From Rubinisphaera margarita (GTDB lineage Bacteria; Planctomycetota; Planctomycetia; Planctomycetales; Planctomycetaceae), in contig NZ_JAKFGB010000005.1 in the NCBI RefSeq assembly GCF_022267515.1, positions 124,001 to 188,000 on the forward strand: DNA of 64,000 bases, read 5' to 3'. The notes below the pieces were generated by a model. That model was not told the DNA's origin, searched no databases, and worked only from the letters and a program-made list of their open reading frames with translations. Position 1 is the first letter of the stretch. Each line of letters starts with the position of its first letter. The position numbers and the translations under genes are program-made. Below are positions 1-8,894 of this stretch, in pieces.

Positions 1-2
1 GG

Positions 3-41
3 TTCTCGCGCGATGAGAACTCGGACCGGTTTGCGGCGTGA
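3..41 (+). other. Possible 3' end of an upstream gene
   Basis: Frame 3 is open from the window edge and ends in TGA at 39-41, coding for about 12 residues ending DRFAA. It could be the tail of a gene lying mostly outside the window. Frame 1 is also open, to a TGA at 58-60, so the choice is uncertain. Confidence 0.25.
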
Positions 42-89
42 TCATCAACAGCTGGCATGACGAAGGTGCCGTGGAAAGGAATCTGAACC

Positions 90-2792
90 GTGGCCTTTAA
101 TCCGACCTATTCCAGTCGATCGCGGCGACGGTCTTCCTCACACTCTGGGCGACGGCAGGGCAGTAGCGGACGGTCGACCGGAACCGTCGACTACGTGGAG
201 CCTCAGTCGCCGCTGCTTAAGCTGGCAGATGTGTCGCTGTACGCGGGCCTGCTGGCGGTCGTGCTTGTCTTCGGTGGGCGAACTCCGATCGGCAGCCTCG
301 TTCTCGTGGTGGCGACCGGCATTACGGCGCTACTGTGGTGCGGACATCGGATGCTGACGCGGTCGGCTCCCTGGATCTGGAGTGGATTCGAGCTTCTGCT
401 GGTGTGCGCGGTCGCACTCGGCCTCTTTCAGTTGATGCCGATGTCGCCGGAGATGCTCGAAACGGCATCCCCGGCCATCTCGACGTTTCTCACTCCCGAT
501 GCGGAACTCGGAGCCGAGATCGACTCGCCGTTGACGACCTGGGATCGGATCTCGCTCGCACCGTCGGAAACGCGACTGACGCTTGCTCCGATCGCCTGCG
601 TACTCGTGCTGTTTCTGCTCCTGATTCAACGGTTTCGGGATCGTCAGCACGGGAAAAAGGTGGTGCTGGCGGTGGGATTCGGCACGGCTGTTTTCGCTGT
701 CTTCGGATCGGCTCAGTATCTGTTAAGCAATGGGAAGTTCTTCTGGGTTTTCGAACACCCTTACACGAACACGGCTGCGGTCGCTAAAGGATCGTTCACA
801 AACTCGAATCACTTCGCCGGTTTTCTGGCTTTGTCGCTGGGACCGTTGCTGGCGTGGGCCATCTCGCGCAGCGGGGAACGCCGCTCCTCACGAGATCGCA
901 TGGACAATGGTCCGACGGCCCGTCTGATTGTCGGTGCACTTGCCACATTCGCGTTGCTGGTCGGGATCGTGCTGACCGGTTCTCGCGGCGGACTGCTGCT
1001 GGCTGCCACGGCTCTCGGTGTGTCGCTCCCATTGATCATCTTCCGCGGACTGGCTGATGGCCGGACACCGATCGCCATCGCAGTCGCCGGGGTGCTCGCA
1101 CTGGGCGGAATGTCGGTGGTAGGCGAGAAGATCCTCGAACGCAATGCTCAGGAACTGGTGACGTCGAATCTGACCGATCTGGATACAGGCGATGCTCGCA
1201 GCTTCGTCTGGAACGCCAATCTCGCGGCTCAGCAAGAGTTTCGCTGGTTTGGAACCGGACTGGGAACACACAAGCACGTCATTCCGGCTTATCACGCTTC
1301 GGAACTTCCCGAGCACGTCTACACGCATGCCGAAAACAGTTATCTGCAGATTGGAACTGAAACGGGCGTCGTTGGCTGGCTGCTGGCAGGCTGCGGGATC
1401 CTCCTCGTAATTCATCGTCTGTTGACCCGAATCGTCGGAGCACGCAGATCACCGGCTGAGATCGCAATGATGACCGGCGTGGGAGCCAGTTTCTGCGTGT
1501 TCCTCGTCCAGGGCGTTTACGACTTCGCCTGGTATGCACCCGCTTACATGCTCGTGCTGGGCATTTATCTGGCTTACGTCTTCGCGGCTCCGCGGCAGGT
1601 CGAAGCGACACCTGTTCCACTGCAGTGGAGAGGCCTCTCGGCGGGCGTTTGCGGCTTGTGCGCACTGGCGATTGTCGGAGCAGGGGGACTTGCGATCTGG
1701 CCGGCTGCTCAGGCAGAACCATATACCGTCGATTACATGCGATACACAAATCGAGCCAAGCAGTTCGACGATGTGAAGGATGAACTGCATCTGCTCAAAA
1801 TTCGACTTGGACTACTGAAGAACGCACTTCGGTATCACCCCGAAGACATCGACAACAACATCCGGATTGCGACCAATCTGCGTCGGGTCTTTGAACTGCA
1901 GGATGCCGCTGGTCAGTTCCCGATGCCGATACCGCAGATTCGGGCAGCCGCCTATGCCGGGGGATTTGAGTCGACCGAACAGTTGCAGGCCTGGCTACAG
2001 AATCCGGCCATCCTGCAGCGTGGGTTTCCGCTGATGAAAGCCTGTCTCCACTTTGCGGGACGTGCGGCTCGCGAGTGTCCGGTGCGATCTCAACCGCTGT
2101 TGATACTCTCGGAGTTTTGCTTCATCGAGAACCCGGACAGTGCCCTCTCGGAATACTACATCACGCGAAGCGAACGAGCCGAACCTCATTCGTCGGAAAT
2201 TGCCTTCTCACGGGGATTCACCGCCTGGAATCAGGGAGAAGTCGACAAGGCGATCGATTACTGGAAGCCGATCTTTTCAGCTAACGAGAAGAGTCAGAAG
2301 CGAATTATCGCCCTGCTGAGCCCTGCGATCAAGACCGCCGATTTCGACACGCTTTTCGAGCCAGATCTCGCGGCATTGACTGCAATCGTCCGGGCGTACA
2401 AAGACAAGGAATCGGATCACTTTCCCGATGCGGCGATCTATCTTGCTGAGAAAACAGTCAGCACACTTCCTGAGCTGACACTTGAAGAGCAGAAAACGTC
2501 CATCAGCGCCACGTTCTCCTATCTGAATGCAGCCGGCGTCGTCAACACGACCACGCGGCTCATCGAGATTACCACGCCGTACGTCGAAAGCGATCTGGAA
2601 CTGCGGAGCGCCTTTGCCCGCTGGCTGGCCAAGCATGGCGAGTACACAGCCGCGACGGGGCATCTGGAATACTGCCTGTCGCGTACTCCGGGCGATCCCA
2701 AACTGCAGGATCTCATGAAAACCTGCCGCCAGTCGCAGCAGTCCTTCCGAGCCACCGGCTTCTCCAGCGGCGGCATTCGGATGCTTCGCTAA
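90..2792 (+). CDS. O-antigen ligase/polymerase (Wzy_C) family membrane protein with TPR-like tail
   Basis: Predicted inner-membrane enzyme of the O-antigen ligase/polymerase family, which joins lipid-carried sugar units on the outer side of the membrane. Roughly the first 540 residues hold about twelve hydrophobic segments. The family's conserved region shows SNHFAGF (about 238), GSRGG (about 297) and HAENSYLQIGTETG (about 413). Residues ~560-900 form a soluble, helical, TPR-like tail. The GTG start at 90 is preceded by a strong ribosome binding site, GGAAAGGA, at 73-80. At 900 residues it is about twice the length of a bare ligase because of the tail, an arrangement seen in other planctomycetes. 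Substrate cannot be read from the sequence. Family call fairly sure, ligase versus polymerase open. Confidence 0.8.
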   Translation: MAFNPTYSSRSRRRSSSHSGRRQGSSGRSTGTVDYVEPQSPLLKLADVSLYAGLLAVVLVFGGRTPIGSLVLVVATGITALLWCGHRMLTRSAPWIWSGFELLLVCAVALGLFQLMPMSPEMLETASPAISTFLTPDAELGAEIDSPLTTWDRISLAPSETRLTLAPIACVLVLFLLLIQRFRDRQHGKKVVLAVGFGTAVFAVFGSAQYLLSNGKFFWVFEHPYTNTAAVAKGSFTNSNHFAGFLALSLGPLLAWAISRSGERRSSRDRMDNGPTARLIVGALATFALLVGIVLTGSRGGLLLAATALGVSLPLIIFRGLADGRTPIAIAVAGVLALGGMSVVGEKILERNAQELVTSNLTDLDTGDARSFVWNANLAAQQEFRWFGTGLGTHKHVIPAYHASELPEHVYTHAENSYLQIGTETGVVGWLLAGCGILLVIHRLLTRIVGARRSPAEIAMMTGVGASFCVFLVQGVYDFAWYAPAYMLVLGIYLAYVFAAPRQVEATPVPLQWRGLSAGVCGLCALAIVGAGGLAIWPAAQAEPYTVDYMRYTNRAKQFDDVKDELHLLKIRLGLLKNALRYHPEDIDNNIRIATNLRRVFELQDAAGQFPMPIPQIRAAAYAGGFESTEQLQAWLQNPAILQRGFPLMKACLHFAGRAARECPVRSQPLLILSEFCFIENPDSALSEYYITRSERAEPHSSEIAFSRGFTAWNQGEVDKAIDYWKPIFSANEKSQKRIIALLSPAIKTADFDTLFEPDLAALTAIVRAYKDKESDHFPDAAIYLAEKTVSTLPELTLEEQKTSISATFSYLNAAGVVNTTTRLIEITTPYVESDLELRSAFARWLAKHGEYTAATGHLEYCLSRTPGDPKLQDLMKTCRQSQQSFRATGFSSGGIRMLR

Positions 2793-2820
2793 AGCCCTGA
2801 GGATTATCGCGTCTCCGCGG

Positions 2821-4263
2821 TTACGGCGTATCCCAAATCCGATCCGAAAGTGTCTTGTAGCGTCTGGGGATAGACGACTGCCGATTCAAACCAGAACCGG
2901 CCAGCATCGCCGCCCCGACAGCCGCCTGCTCCGGATGGACGGGCATGACGACCGTGCAGCGATATCGGTGAGCGACGCGGGAAGACAACCAGGGGAAATG
3001 CTCGAAGAAGTTCCCCGTGAGCACGATCCGTTTTCGGTTTCCCCGCGAATGTGGGACCTCATCGAATGGTTCGCAGACGCAATTCAGGACGCCGACAACC
3101 GCCGCGTACGACATTTCACGCAGATTAAAATTCAGGTCGGTGAGATTGCTGAGATGCCCGCGTCTTTGTCGATCCGATCGGGTGCCGGAGAACACGGGTT
3201 CGAAAATGGGGAACCCATCTCGACGGCCTGGCTTTGCGCACTCGGTCGCTGCATCCTTTAGTCGCTCGAGTAACTCGTGTTCCTCCATCTCGAAGCCGAG
3301 GTCCCGCAGCCAGCCATGAACGCTGCGAACATAGGTCTGCCAATCTCGTCCTCCGCTCACGCCCGCGCCGACGTTCAGCAAATACCCGTCGAGAAAAGGA
3401 CGCACTTCGATCGATTTGGAAGGCAGAAACTCCCGAGTTGGCCAGCAGATCTGACCGCCGGTGCCGATGTTGATGAGCAGATCCGTTTCCGGATTCTCGA
3501 TCGCCGCATGAGCAGCGGCCTGATTGTCGCCAATTCCGAGGTAGACCGGCAGTCCTTCAGGAAGCGACCACGTCTTCGCGGCTTCCGCTGTCACATGCTG
3601 AGCAACCGAGCGATCGTCGCTGCAGGCTGGAAACAGTGTCGGATCGAGCCCGCTGATCGCGATGACCTCTTCATCGACCCGGCCGTCCCGGACATTGTAG
3701 ATCCCCCACGAAGCGGCAAACGTGGGATCGATGACCGTCGGTTCCGAAGACAGCACGCTGCGGAAGTAGCCGGTGATGTCGATAATGGCTGCCGTCTCCC
3801 CGGGAAGGAGTCCACTTTTGTGCAAGGCGTAAACGTTCAGCAGGGCATATCCGGGATGCAGATCACACCCGAGTCGTTCTCTGACTTCCTCGGTCAGTTT
3901 TCGTTTCAGTTCGGCGCTCCAGGCTTCGTTCCCGGCCGACTTCAAGCTCAGGCTTCTGAAGTCGAGCCAGGTGATCAGATCCGAAACGGCTTGGCCGGCC
4001 GCGTCGAGACAGATGAAGCCATGCATCTGCCCGGTCAACCCGAGAGCCAGCGGTTCGGCGTTCGCTTCAGCGAGGACGCTCTTCAGGCACTCTTTCGCCA
4101 CGGCGGCAAGCCGATCCAGCGACTGGATTCTGGCCAGAGGATCTTCGTGCGGAAGAAAGGCGTCGTGCTTTCGGCTGTGAACGCCAAGCAGTTCGCCATC
4201 GGGTGAGATCGAGACGGCCGAGACGGATGTGGTGCCAAAGTCGAGTCCGAGCAGACAGTTCAT
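2821..4263 (-). CDS. FGGY-family carbohydrate kinase, sedoheptulokinase/xylulokinase-like
   Basis: Cytoplasmic ATP-dependent sugar kinase. The N terminus has the phosphate-1 signature GLDFGTTSVSAV (about 6-17), then GLTGQMHG (about 99) and WLDFRS, which bind sugar. A central NIGTGGQ segment and the C-terminal LTGNFFEHFPWLSSRV / HPEQAAVGAAMLAG stretch match the second actin-like domain. Length (480 aa) is normal for FGGY kinases. The ITGQMHG-like motif is shared by sedoheptulokinases and xylulokinases, so the sugar is not certain. It lies back to back with the ribose-type permease at 4425, with about 160 bp between the starts, so a joint role in uptake and phosphorylation of a sugar is plausible but inferred. 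It is convergent with the preceding ligase gene. Confidence 0.85.
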   Translation of the reverse strand: MNCLLGLDFGTTSVSAVSISPDGELLGVHSRKHDAFLPHEDPLARIQSLDRLAAVAKECLKSVLAEANAEPLALGLTGQMHGFICLDAAGQAVSDLITWLDFRSLSLKSAGNEAWSAELKRKLTEEVRERLGCDLHPGYALLNVYALHKSGLLPGETAAIIDITGYFRSVLSSEPTVIDPTFAASWGIYNVRDGRVDEEVIAISGLDPTLFPACSDDRSVAQHVTAEAAKTWSLPEGLPVYLGIGDNQAAAHAAIENPETDLLINIGTGGQICWPTREFLPSKSIEVRPFLDGYLLNVGAGVSGGRDWQTYVRSVHGWLRDLGFEMEEHELLERLKDAATECAKPGRRDGFPIFEPVFSGTRSDRQRRGHLSNLTDLNFNLREMSYAAVVGVLNCVCEPFDEVPHSRGNRKRIVLTGNFFEHFPWLSSRVAHRYRCTVVMPVHPEQAAVGAAMLAGSGLNRQSSIPRRYKTLSDRIWDTP

Positions 4264-4424
4264 AGCGGTAGCCGATGGGGGACAGAGAGGCGAGGGAAAA
4301 GGTTCAGCACCTTTGACGTCCTTCTGGAATCTCAGTAGCGTAACGGATTACCGCGATCGGGGCAGCCGGTCGCGGCCGGGCTGTCAGTGCGCTTGATGCG
4401 GCAACGGAAACGGGAACGCGTTGA

Positions 4425-5423
4425 ATGAAGAAAATCGTCGGAATTCTGGGCCTGTTGATCTTCGTCTGTCTGGTGACGGCGTGGAACAACCCGGCGTTTC
4501 TCAAGCCGACCAACATCGAGCAGCTGCTGCACCGAACCTCTTTGTTCGGCATCATCAGCCTCGGTGCAGCGCTGGTTATCATGACGGGCGGAATCGACCT
4601 GTCGATTGGCTCGGTGATCGGTTTGTGTGGTTCGCTGCTGCCATTATTGTTGACTCAGTACGAATGGTCGGTCCCGGCTGCGATATCTCTGGTGGCTGGC
4701 CTCAGCGTTGCGATCGGACTGGCGCATGGTCTGTTGATTACCAAGCTAAGACTCCAGCCATTTATCGTGACGCTTTGCGGCCTGCTGTTGTATCGGGGAC
4801 TGGCCCGCTGGGTGGCCGAAGACAGCAACCAGCGTTTCGGATCGGATTATCCCGGACTGATGTGGTTCGTCCGGGCAAAGATCGAGTTGCCGGGAGCTTT
4901 CGATATTCCGGTGCCGGCGATTCTGTTCGCACTGCTCGCCGTCATTTGCTGGATCTTTCTCAACCGGACCGTCTGGGGGAGGCATCTGCTGGCGCTGGGC
5001 CGAAATGAGCAGGCGGCTCGCTTCAGTGGTATCGCGACCGATCGGCTGGTCATTCTCTCCTATGTCGCCTGTTCCGCGCTGGCTGGTCTGGGGGGCGTGC
5101 TGTTTGCGCTCGATCAGAATACGGTCCAGCCGAGCGCTCATGGCAACTTCTACGAACTTTACGCGATTGCCGCAGCTGTGCTCGGAGGCTGCAGTCTCCG
5201 GGGGGGAGAAGGGAGCATTATCGGGGTCGTCATCGGAGCGGCATTGCTGCGCGTCCTGTACAATGCAATCATTCTGGCGGATATTCCCGCCCAGCTGGAG
5301 TTCGCGATCATCGGAATGGTGATCCTGGGGGGCGTGATTGCTGACGAACTGATCAAGCGGCTGGCGGCGCGCCGACGACTCAAGGCCGCACGGGCACTGG
5401 CTTCGACACGGTCAGACGACTGA
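4425..5423 (+). CDS. Sugar ABC transporter permease, ribose (RbsC) type
   Basis: Inner-membrane permease of the BPD_transp_2 family (RbsC, XylH, AraH). The whole 332-residue protein is hydrophobic, with 8-10 membrane segments. Diagnostic features are ALVIMTGGIDLSIGSV near residue 50 and the late AAVLGGCSLRGGEGSIIGVVIGA loop near 250, which contacts the ATPase. Its normal partners, a double-ATPase RbsA and a periplasmic sugar-binding protein, are not beside it. The only nearby sugar gene is the divergent FGGY kinase. The alpha/beta hydrolase gene follows after 18 bp and may be co-transcribed. Either the partners are encoded elsewhere or the operon has been broken up. Confidence 0.88.
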   Translation: MKKIVGILGLLIFVCLVTAWNNPAFLKPTNIEQLLHRTSLFGIISLGAALVIMTGGIDLSIGSVIGLCGSLLPLLLTQYEWSVPAAISLVAGLSVAIGLAHGLLITKLRLQPFIVTLCGLLLYRGLARWVAEDSNQRFGSDYPGLMWFVRAKIELPGAFDIPVPAILFALLAVICWIFLNRTVWGRHLLALGRNEQAARFSGIATDRLVILSYVACSALAGLGGVLFALDQNTVQPSAHGNFYELYAIAAAVLGGCSLRGGEGSIIGVVIGAALLRVLYNAIILADIPAQLEFAIIGMVILGGVIADELIKRLAARRRLKAARALASTRSDD

Positions 5424-5441
5424 TAGAACACGGAATGCTGG

Positions 5442-6413
5442 ATGACTGACACCACCGGGGAGATCAAAGTCGACGGAGCCGTTTCCGCCGCGAAGTCACG
5501 CTCGAGAACCTCGGTGCGGAACCTTCTGATTCTCGCGATCGTGCTCCTGGGAGGCAGTCTCGTGTTTCTGGCGATGGTCCAGCGGAAGTTGATCTACCAT
5601 CCGGTAAAATCAGCGGCACTCGATCCAGCCGACTGGGGATTCCGTCCCGGTCGCTGTCTGGATGTCGAAGTGGAGATCTCGCCCGGAATCACGCTGCACG
5701 GCTGGCATGTGCTTCCCCCTGACCACCAGGCGCTCGATCGGGACGAGCAGATGCTCGAGCTTGAAGCCGGTCGGCCCGCAATTCTGTTCTTTCCGGGTAA
5801 TGCGGGACATCGCGGCTATCGAGCCGATCATTTGCGTTTGCTCAGTAGTCTGCAGGCCGATGTCTTTCTGGTGGACTATCGCGGCTACGCCGAGAACCCG
5901 GGGGCTCCCAGTGAAGCAGTGCTGACGGCGGATGCCCGGAAGATCTGGAACCATATGACGGACGAGCTGGGCGTTCCCGCAGAGCGGATCATCCTATTGG
6001 GGGAATCTCTTGGCGGAGGCGTGGCGACCGCGCTGGCCAGTGAGCTCTGCAGCGACGGGGTGAGTCCCGGCGGACTGTTCCTGGAGTCGACATTCAGCTC
6101 AATGACGGAGACGGCGCAGTTCCATTTCCCATTGTTGCCGGTCAGTCTGCTGCTGGCGGATCGATATCCCTCCGAGAAGCGAATTGAATCGGTCGACTGT
6201 CCGATCACGATGATCCACGGCCGCAGGGACGAGATCGTCCCTTTTCCGTTGGGAGAGCGACTCTTCGCAGCCGCCCCGGAACAGTCTGCGAATGGGGTGG
6301 CGAAGTCGTTTGTGGAACTTCCGGGTGTGAATCACAACGACCTGCTTCTACTGGCCGAAACGGAGTACCTGAGAGCGATGGACTCTATGCTACGGAATGT
6401 TCGGAGCCGGTGA
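5442..6413 (+). CDS. Membrane-anchored alpha/beta hydrolase (BEM46/YfhR-like)
   Basis: Serine hydrolase of unknown substrate. An N-terminal membrane segment (about 28-48) precedes the MVQRKLIYHP motif typical of this family. The fold is clear: FFPGNAG as oxyanion strand, LVDYRGYAENPG, and nucleophile elbow GESLGGG with Ser189. Asp263 in HGRRDEIVPF and His298 in VNHNDLL complete a plausible triad. Length (323 aa) is normal. The start lies 18 bp behind the permease stop. Its last 29 bp overlap the end of the convergent gene at 6385. Catalysis is well supported; the biological role is unknown. Confidence 0.82.
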   Translation: MTDTTGEIKVDGAVSAAKSRSRTSVRNLLILAIVLLGGSLVFLAMVQRKLIYHPVKSAALDPADWGFRPGRCLDVEVEISPGITLHGWHVLPPDHQALDRDEQMLELEAGRPAILFFPGNAGHRGYRADHLRLLSSLQADVFLVDYRGYAENPGAPSEAVLTADARKIWNHMTDELGVPAERIILLGESLGGGVATALASELCSDGVSPGGLFLESTFSSMTETAQFHFPLLPVSLLLADRYPSEKRIESVDCPITMIHGRRDEIVPFPLGERLFAAAPEQSANGVAKSFVELPGVNHNDLLLLAETEYLRAMDSMLRNVRSR

Positions 6414-6813
6414 GTCCGGGCGTCGACGATCCGCTGGTCGGCCAGAGCGATTCGATCGCCTGAACGAGATCCCGGTATTCGAACAGTTCGTCTAAGTGTC
6501 GGTGCAGACGCGACGCCGGTTCGGGCTCATTTTGCGAAGTCGCGCCAGTGCTCGCAGTTTTGCCGGTTGCGGAGGCGTCACCAATAACGACGCGCGGAAT
6601 CTGGCTGGTCGCCGGATTCGCTTCTTCCCGATGGGCAGCGACGCGGGCGTTGATCACAACGACCGTTTCTGATTCCTGAGGATTGTGATACTCGATCTGT
6701 TGCCAGGATTGGACCGGCCGAACTTCCGTCCCGGCTTTGCCGAGAACGGCGCGGAGCACTTCCGCAGTATCCCGCTGGGAATCGAGCACAAATAGACGGC
6801 GAGGCTGCTGCAC
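6385..6813 (-). CDS. Small receiver-like (degenerate response-regulator) protein
   Basis: The start was chosen at GTG 6813 because a full Shine-Dalgarno sequence, AAGGAGG (6819-6825 on the minus strand), sits five bases upstream; a longer reading from 6837 would bury it in the gene. The 142-residue product opens RRLFVLDSQRDTAEVLRAVL, like the first strand and helix of a receiver domain. The next strand, TVVVINAR, has Asn where the phosphorylated Asp is expected, and a variable linker follows before a final helix, LVQAIESL. No output domain is present. I infer a receiver-derived, probably non-phosphorylated protein. The 3' end overlaps the convergent hydrolase gene by 29 bp. Confidence 0.5.
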   Translation of the reverse strand: MQQPRRLFVLDSQRDTAEVLRAVLGKAGTEVRPVQSWQQIEYHNPQESETVVVINARVAAHREEANPATSQIPRVVIGDASATGKTASTGATSQNEPEPASRLHRHLDELFEYRDLVQAIESLWPTSGSSTPGLTGSEHSVA

Positions 6814-7026
6814 GAGTTCCTCCTTGAACTCACTCACGACACGGCTGGAAGCTTTGGCCCGACGGGACTTCTTGTCCTGAGGACCGGCGAGGCGTGCGGG
6901 AGAGTATCGGGTTGGGCGATCTGTGTCAAAATCAACTTTGACGGAATGCCGACGGGCGCGCCGCAGAGTCCTCCCCGGTTACCGACGTTTCCTGTATTCC
7001 CGCAGACCGCCCCCGCGGATGCCCAT

Positions 7027-7060
7027 AAAAAAAGACGCAACATTCGAGGAATGTGCGTCT
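7027..7060 (-). terminator. Rho-independent terminator of the cold shock gene
   Basis: Read on the minus strand, a stem of AGACGCACATTC with its near-complement GAATGTTGCGTCT (one bulged base, 3-nt loop) is followed at once by seven T. It lies about 85 bp past the stop codon of the cold shock gene. Confidence 0.85.
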
Positions 7061-7143
7061 GAAATCGCTGGATATCCGGGAACCCGAAAGTTGAGCAGAC
7101 TTCCGACTGCCCGTAATCCAGTTGGTTTCATCGGGTTAACGGT

Positions 7144-7344
7144 CTACTGGAGCACCTGAATAGCAGTTGCTCGCGGTCCTTTCGGTCCTTCTTCTTCTTC
7201 ATAGTGGACCTGCTGTCCGACTTCCAGAGTCTCAAACTGTGCATTCTGCAATGCTGAGACATGGAAGAACAGATCGCCCCGGTCCCCCTGAATGAATCCG
7301 AATCCCTTATCGGACACAATCTTCTTAATCTTACCCTCCGGCAC
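7144..7344 (-). CDS. Cold shock protein, CspA family
   Basis: Small single-domain RNA/DNA-binding protein that melts RNA secondary structure. The 66-residue product starts MPEGKIKKI and has both nucleic-acid-binding motifs, KGFGFI (RNP1) and LFFHVSAL (RNP2), followed by an acidic EEEEGPKGPRA loop and AIQVL end. The start is GTG 7344: AGGGAG lies at a good distance upstream, whereas GTG 7353 leaves no room. About 320 bp separate this start from the next gene upstream. That is enough for the long structured 5' leader often seen with csp genes, but no specific thermosensor structure was recognised. Confidence 0.92.
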   Translation of the reverse strand: MPEGKIKKIVSDKGFGFIQGDRGDLFFHVSALQNAQFETLEVGQQVHYEEEEGPKGPRATAIQVLQ

Positions 7345-7670
7345 CTCGCACACTCCCTACCACACTCCGCACTAAAGCCAAATTTCGCATACGGCCTGCG
7401 GCTGTGGCAGAAGTGACCGTATACGTCACCAGAAAAGTTCCGGCCGGTCCGACGTCGTGCCGGCAACAGCCTTTCCTCTAACACACTTAGTCATTCGATT
7501 CCGGGGAAAGGGTGCGGCCTTCGATTCCCGGAACGGGCTTCAGTCAAACTTCTTAGGGAATAATCCCGATATATTCGACTTTCCCGATGCGCGTGAGTCT
7601 ACCACCGATAATGGAGAATCGTCCATCTTGAACTTCGAAAATTTTGTGCTACAGCAAAATCAGAACTTCA
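7345..7670. other. Intergenic region upstream of the cold shock gene
   Basis: About 325 bp between the csp start and the stop of the DUF3500 gene, both on the minus strand. It must hold the csp promoter and leader. No convincing -35/-10 pair, hairpin-plus-T terminator or small gene was identified by eye. Confidence 0.4.
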
Positions 7671-8732
7671 TCAGGATCGTTTGTTCACGTACGGGGTATT
7701 GGTCTCGACTGCAGCATTCTCGGCGATATTGACCCAGACGTGAACGTGAGGGGCTCCGCGGAAGTGCCAGACAAATGAAGGGCCCTCGAGCCGCCAGTTG
7801 TCCCATACGCGGTCCTTGCCGATGTCGTTATCGGTGTAAAACGCCAGGGCGCAGGAGTTGAGTCCGCCTTGCGTTTTGATGCACTGCGTCACCTCGTCGC
7901 GGTCAGATTGACGGAACGGCTCGACGAGAGACTGGAGGGTTTCCTGCAGTGCTTCCTGCTGATCGGAGGAGAGCTCGGACACGGGAATTCCCTGAATCTG
8001 CTTCGTGTCGCGAAACGCGATATCGCCTTCGCTGGGAGTCCGCCGGACTTCTGCCAGTTTTCGCTGCCGACCATCGAGCATCTTGTAGACTTCGTTGGCC
8101 TTCAGCGCCTGTTCCCAGAAAACATTCTCTTTGTGATCCGGGCCTTCATTGAATTCGCCCAGCGGGTCGTGCCCGTAGAAAATCGGACCGCCGAACGCGA
8201 GATGATCGGCGGAGTTCCCGTCGCAGCGAAGTGTCATATGGCGGCCCGTCATCACGAACTCGAAGCGGTCGCTCTCCGGATCCCCGAAAATGGCAATCGC
8301 CTGGTTGTCGCCGAAGCCGCCGTTGTCGTCTTCGACCTGCTTGTAGTACCGAGTGTGCCAGTCGGGATGGATGATGCCTTCGAAGATGGCCCGGACCATG
8401 TCCTGCTGTTCGTCGGTGAAGTACTTGCTTCGAACCTCCGGCTTGGTGATCGTCCAGTTGTTGTTGACATGGGTTCGCAGCAGGCCGCGTCCCTTTTCCG
8501 TGTGATCCCAGCCGAAGCAGATCTCCTGACGCTGTTTTTCGGAAAGGGAGGCGAACAGATGCTTCACGGCCGATTCCGGCGTCTCCTTCGCCTTGGCGAC
8601 AGCCTTGTTCACATCGAAGAGAGCCGCAGTGAGAGGTGTCGCTGCGCCGAGAGCCGCCGTGGCGGCGAGGCTGGTCGTGAGAAACTGACGTCGATTCAGA
8701 TCGGACGGGGAGGGATCGAAGGAATGGGTCAT
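7671..8732 (-). CDS. Tat-exported DUF3500 family protein
   Basis: A 353-residue exported protein of unknown function. The N terminus carries a twin-arginine signal, NRRQFLTTSLAATAALGAA, so it should leave the cytoplasm folded through the Tat system (tatC is at 25.9 kb). The mature part matches DUF3500, with FGWDHTEKGRGLL near residue 75, a central GRHMTLRCDGNS block, and a C-terminal HFRGAPHVHVWVNI motif rich in His and Arg that could bind a metal or cofactor. The ATG start has AGGAG upstream. The family is widespread in planctomycetes and has no established activity; I make no enzymatic claim. Confidence 0.82.
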   Translation of the reverse strand: MTHSFDPSPSDLNRRQFLTTSLAATAALGAATPLTAALFDVNKAVAKAKETPESAVKHLFASLSEKQRQEICFGWDHTEKGRGLLRTHVNNNWTITKPEVRSKYFTDEQQDMVRAIFEGIIHPDWHTRYYKQVEDDNGGFGDNQAIAIFGDPESDRFEFVMTGRHMTLRCDGNSADHLAFGGPIFYGHDPLGEFNEGPDHKENVFWEQALKANEVYKMLDGRQRKLAEVRRTPSEGDIAFRDTKQIQGIPVSELSSDQQEALQETLQSLVEPFRQSDRDEVTQCIKTQGGLNSCALAFYTDNDIGKDRVWDNWRLEGPSFVWHFRGAPHVHVWVNIAENAAVETNTPYVNKRS

Positions 8733-8894
8733 GGCGTACTCCTGCGAAAAAGGGGGCCCGGTTAGGGGAGACTTGTCATAGATACAGCATACCAGATCCG
8801 AGAACGGTTCGGAAAGGACTGATGCGTATCGATCGCAGTCAGTGGGAGACCTGGTCTCCGGTTTCGCAAGCGAGCGTCCGTTTTTGTCTCGTCC

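Noticed and set aside
3277..4206. 309-codon plus-strand frame over the FGGY kinase
   Set aside because: Antisense shadow; the kinase motifs on the minus strand are complete.
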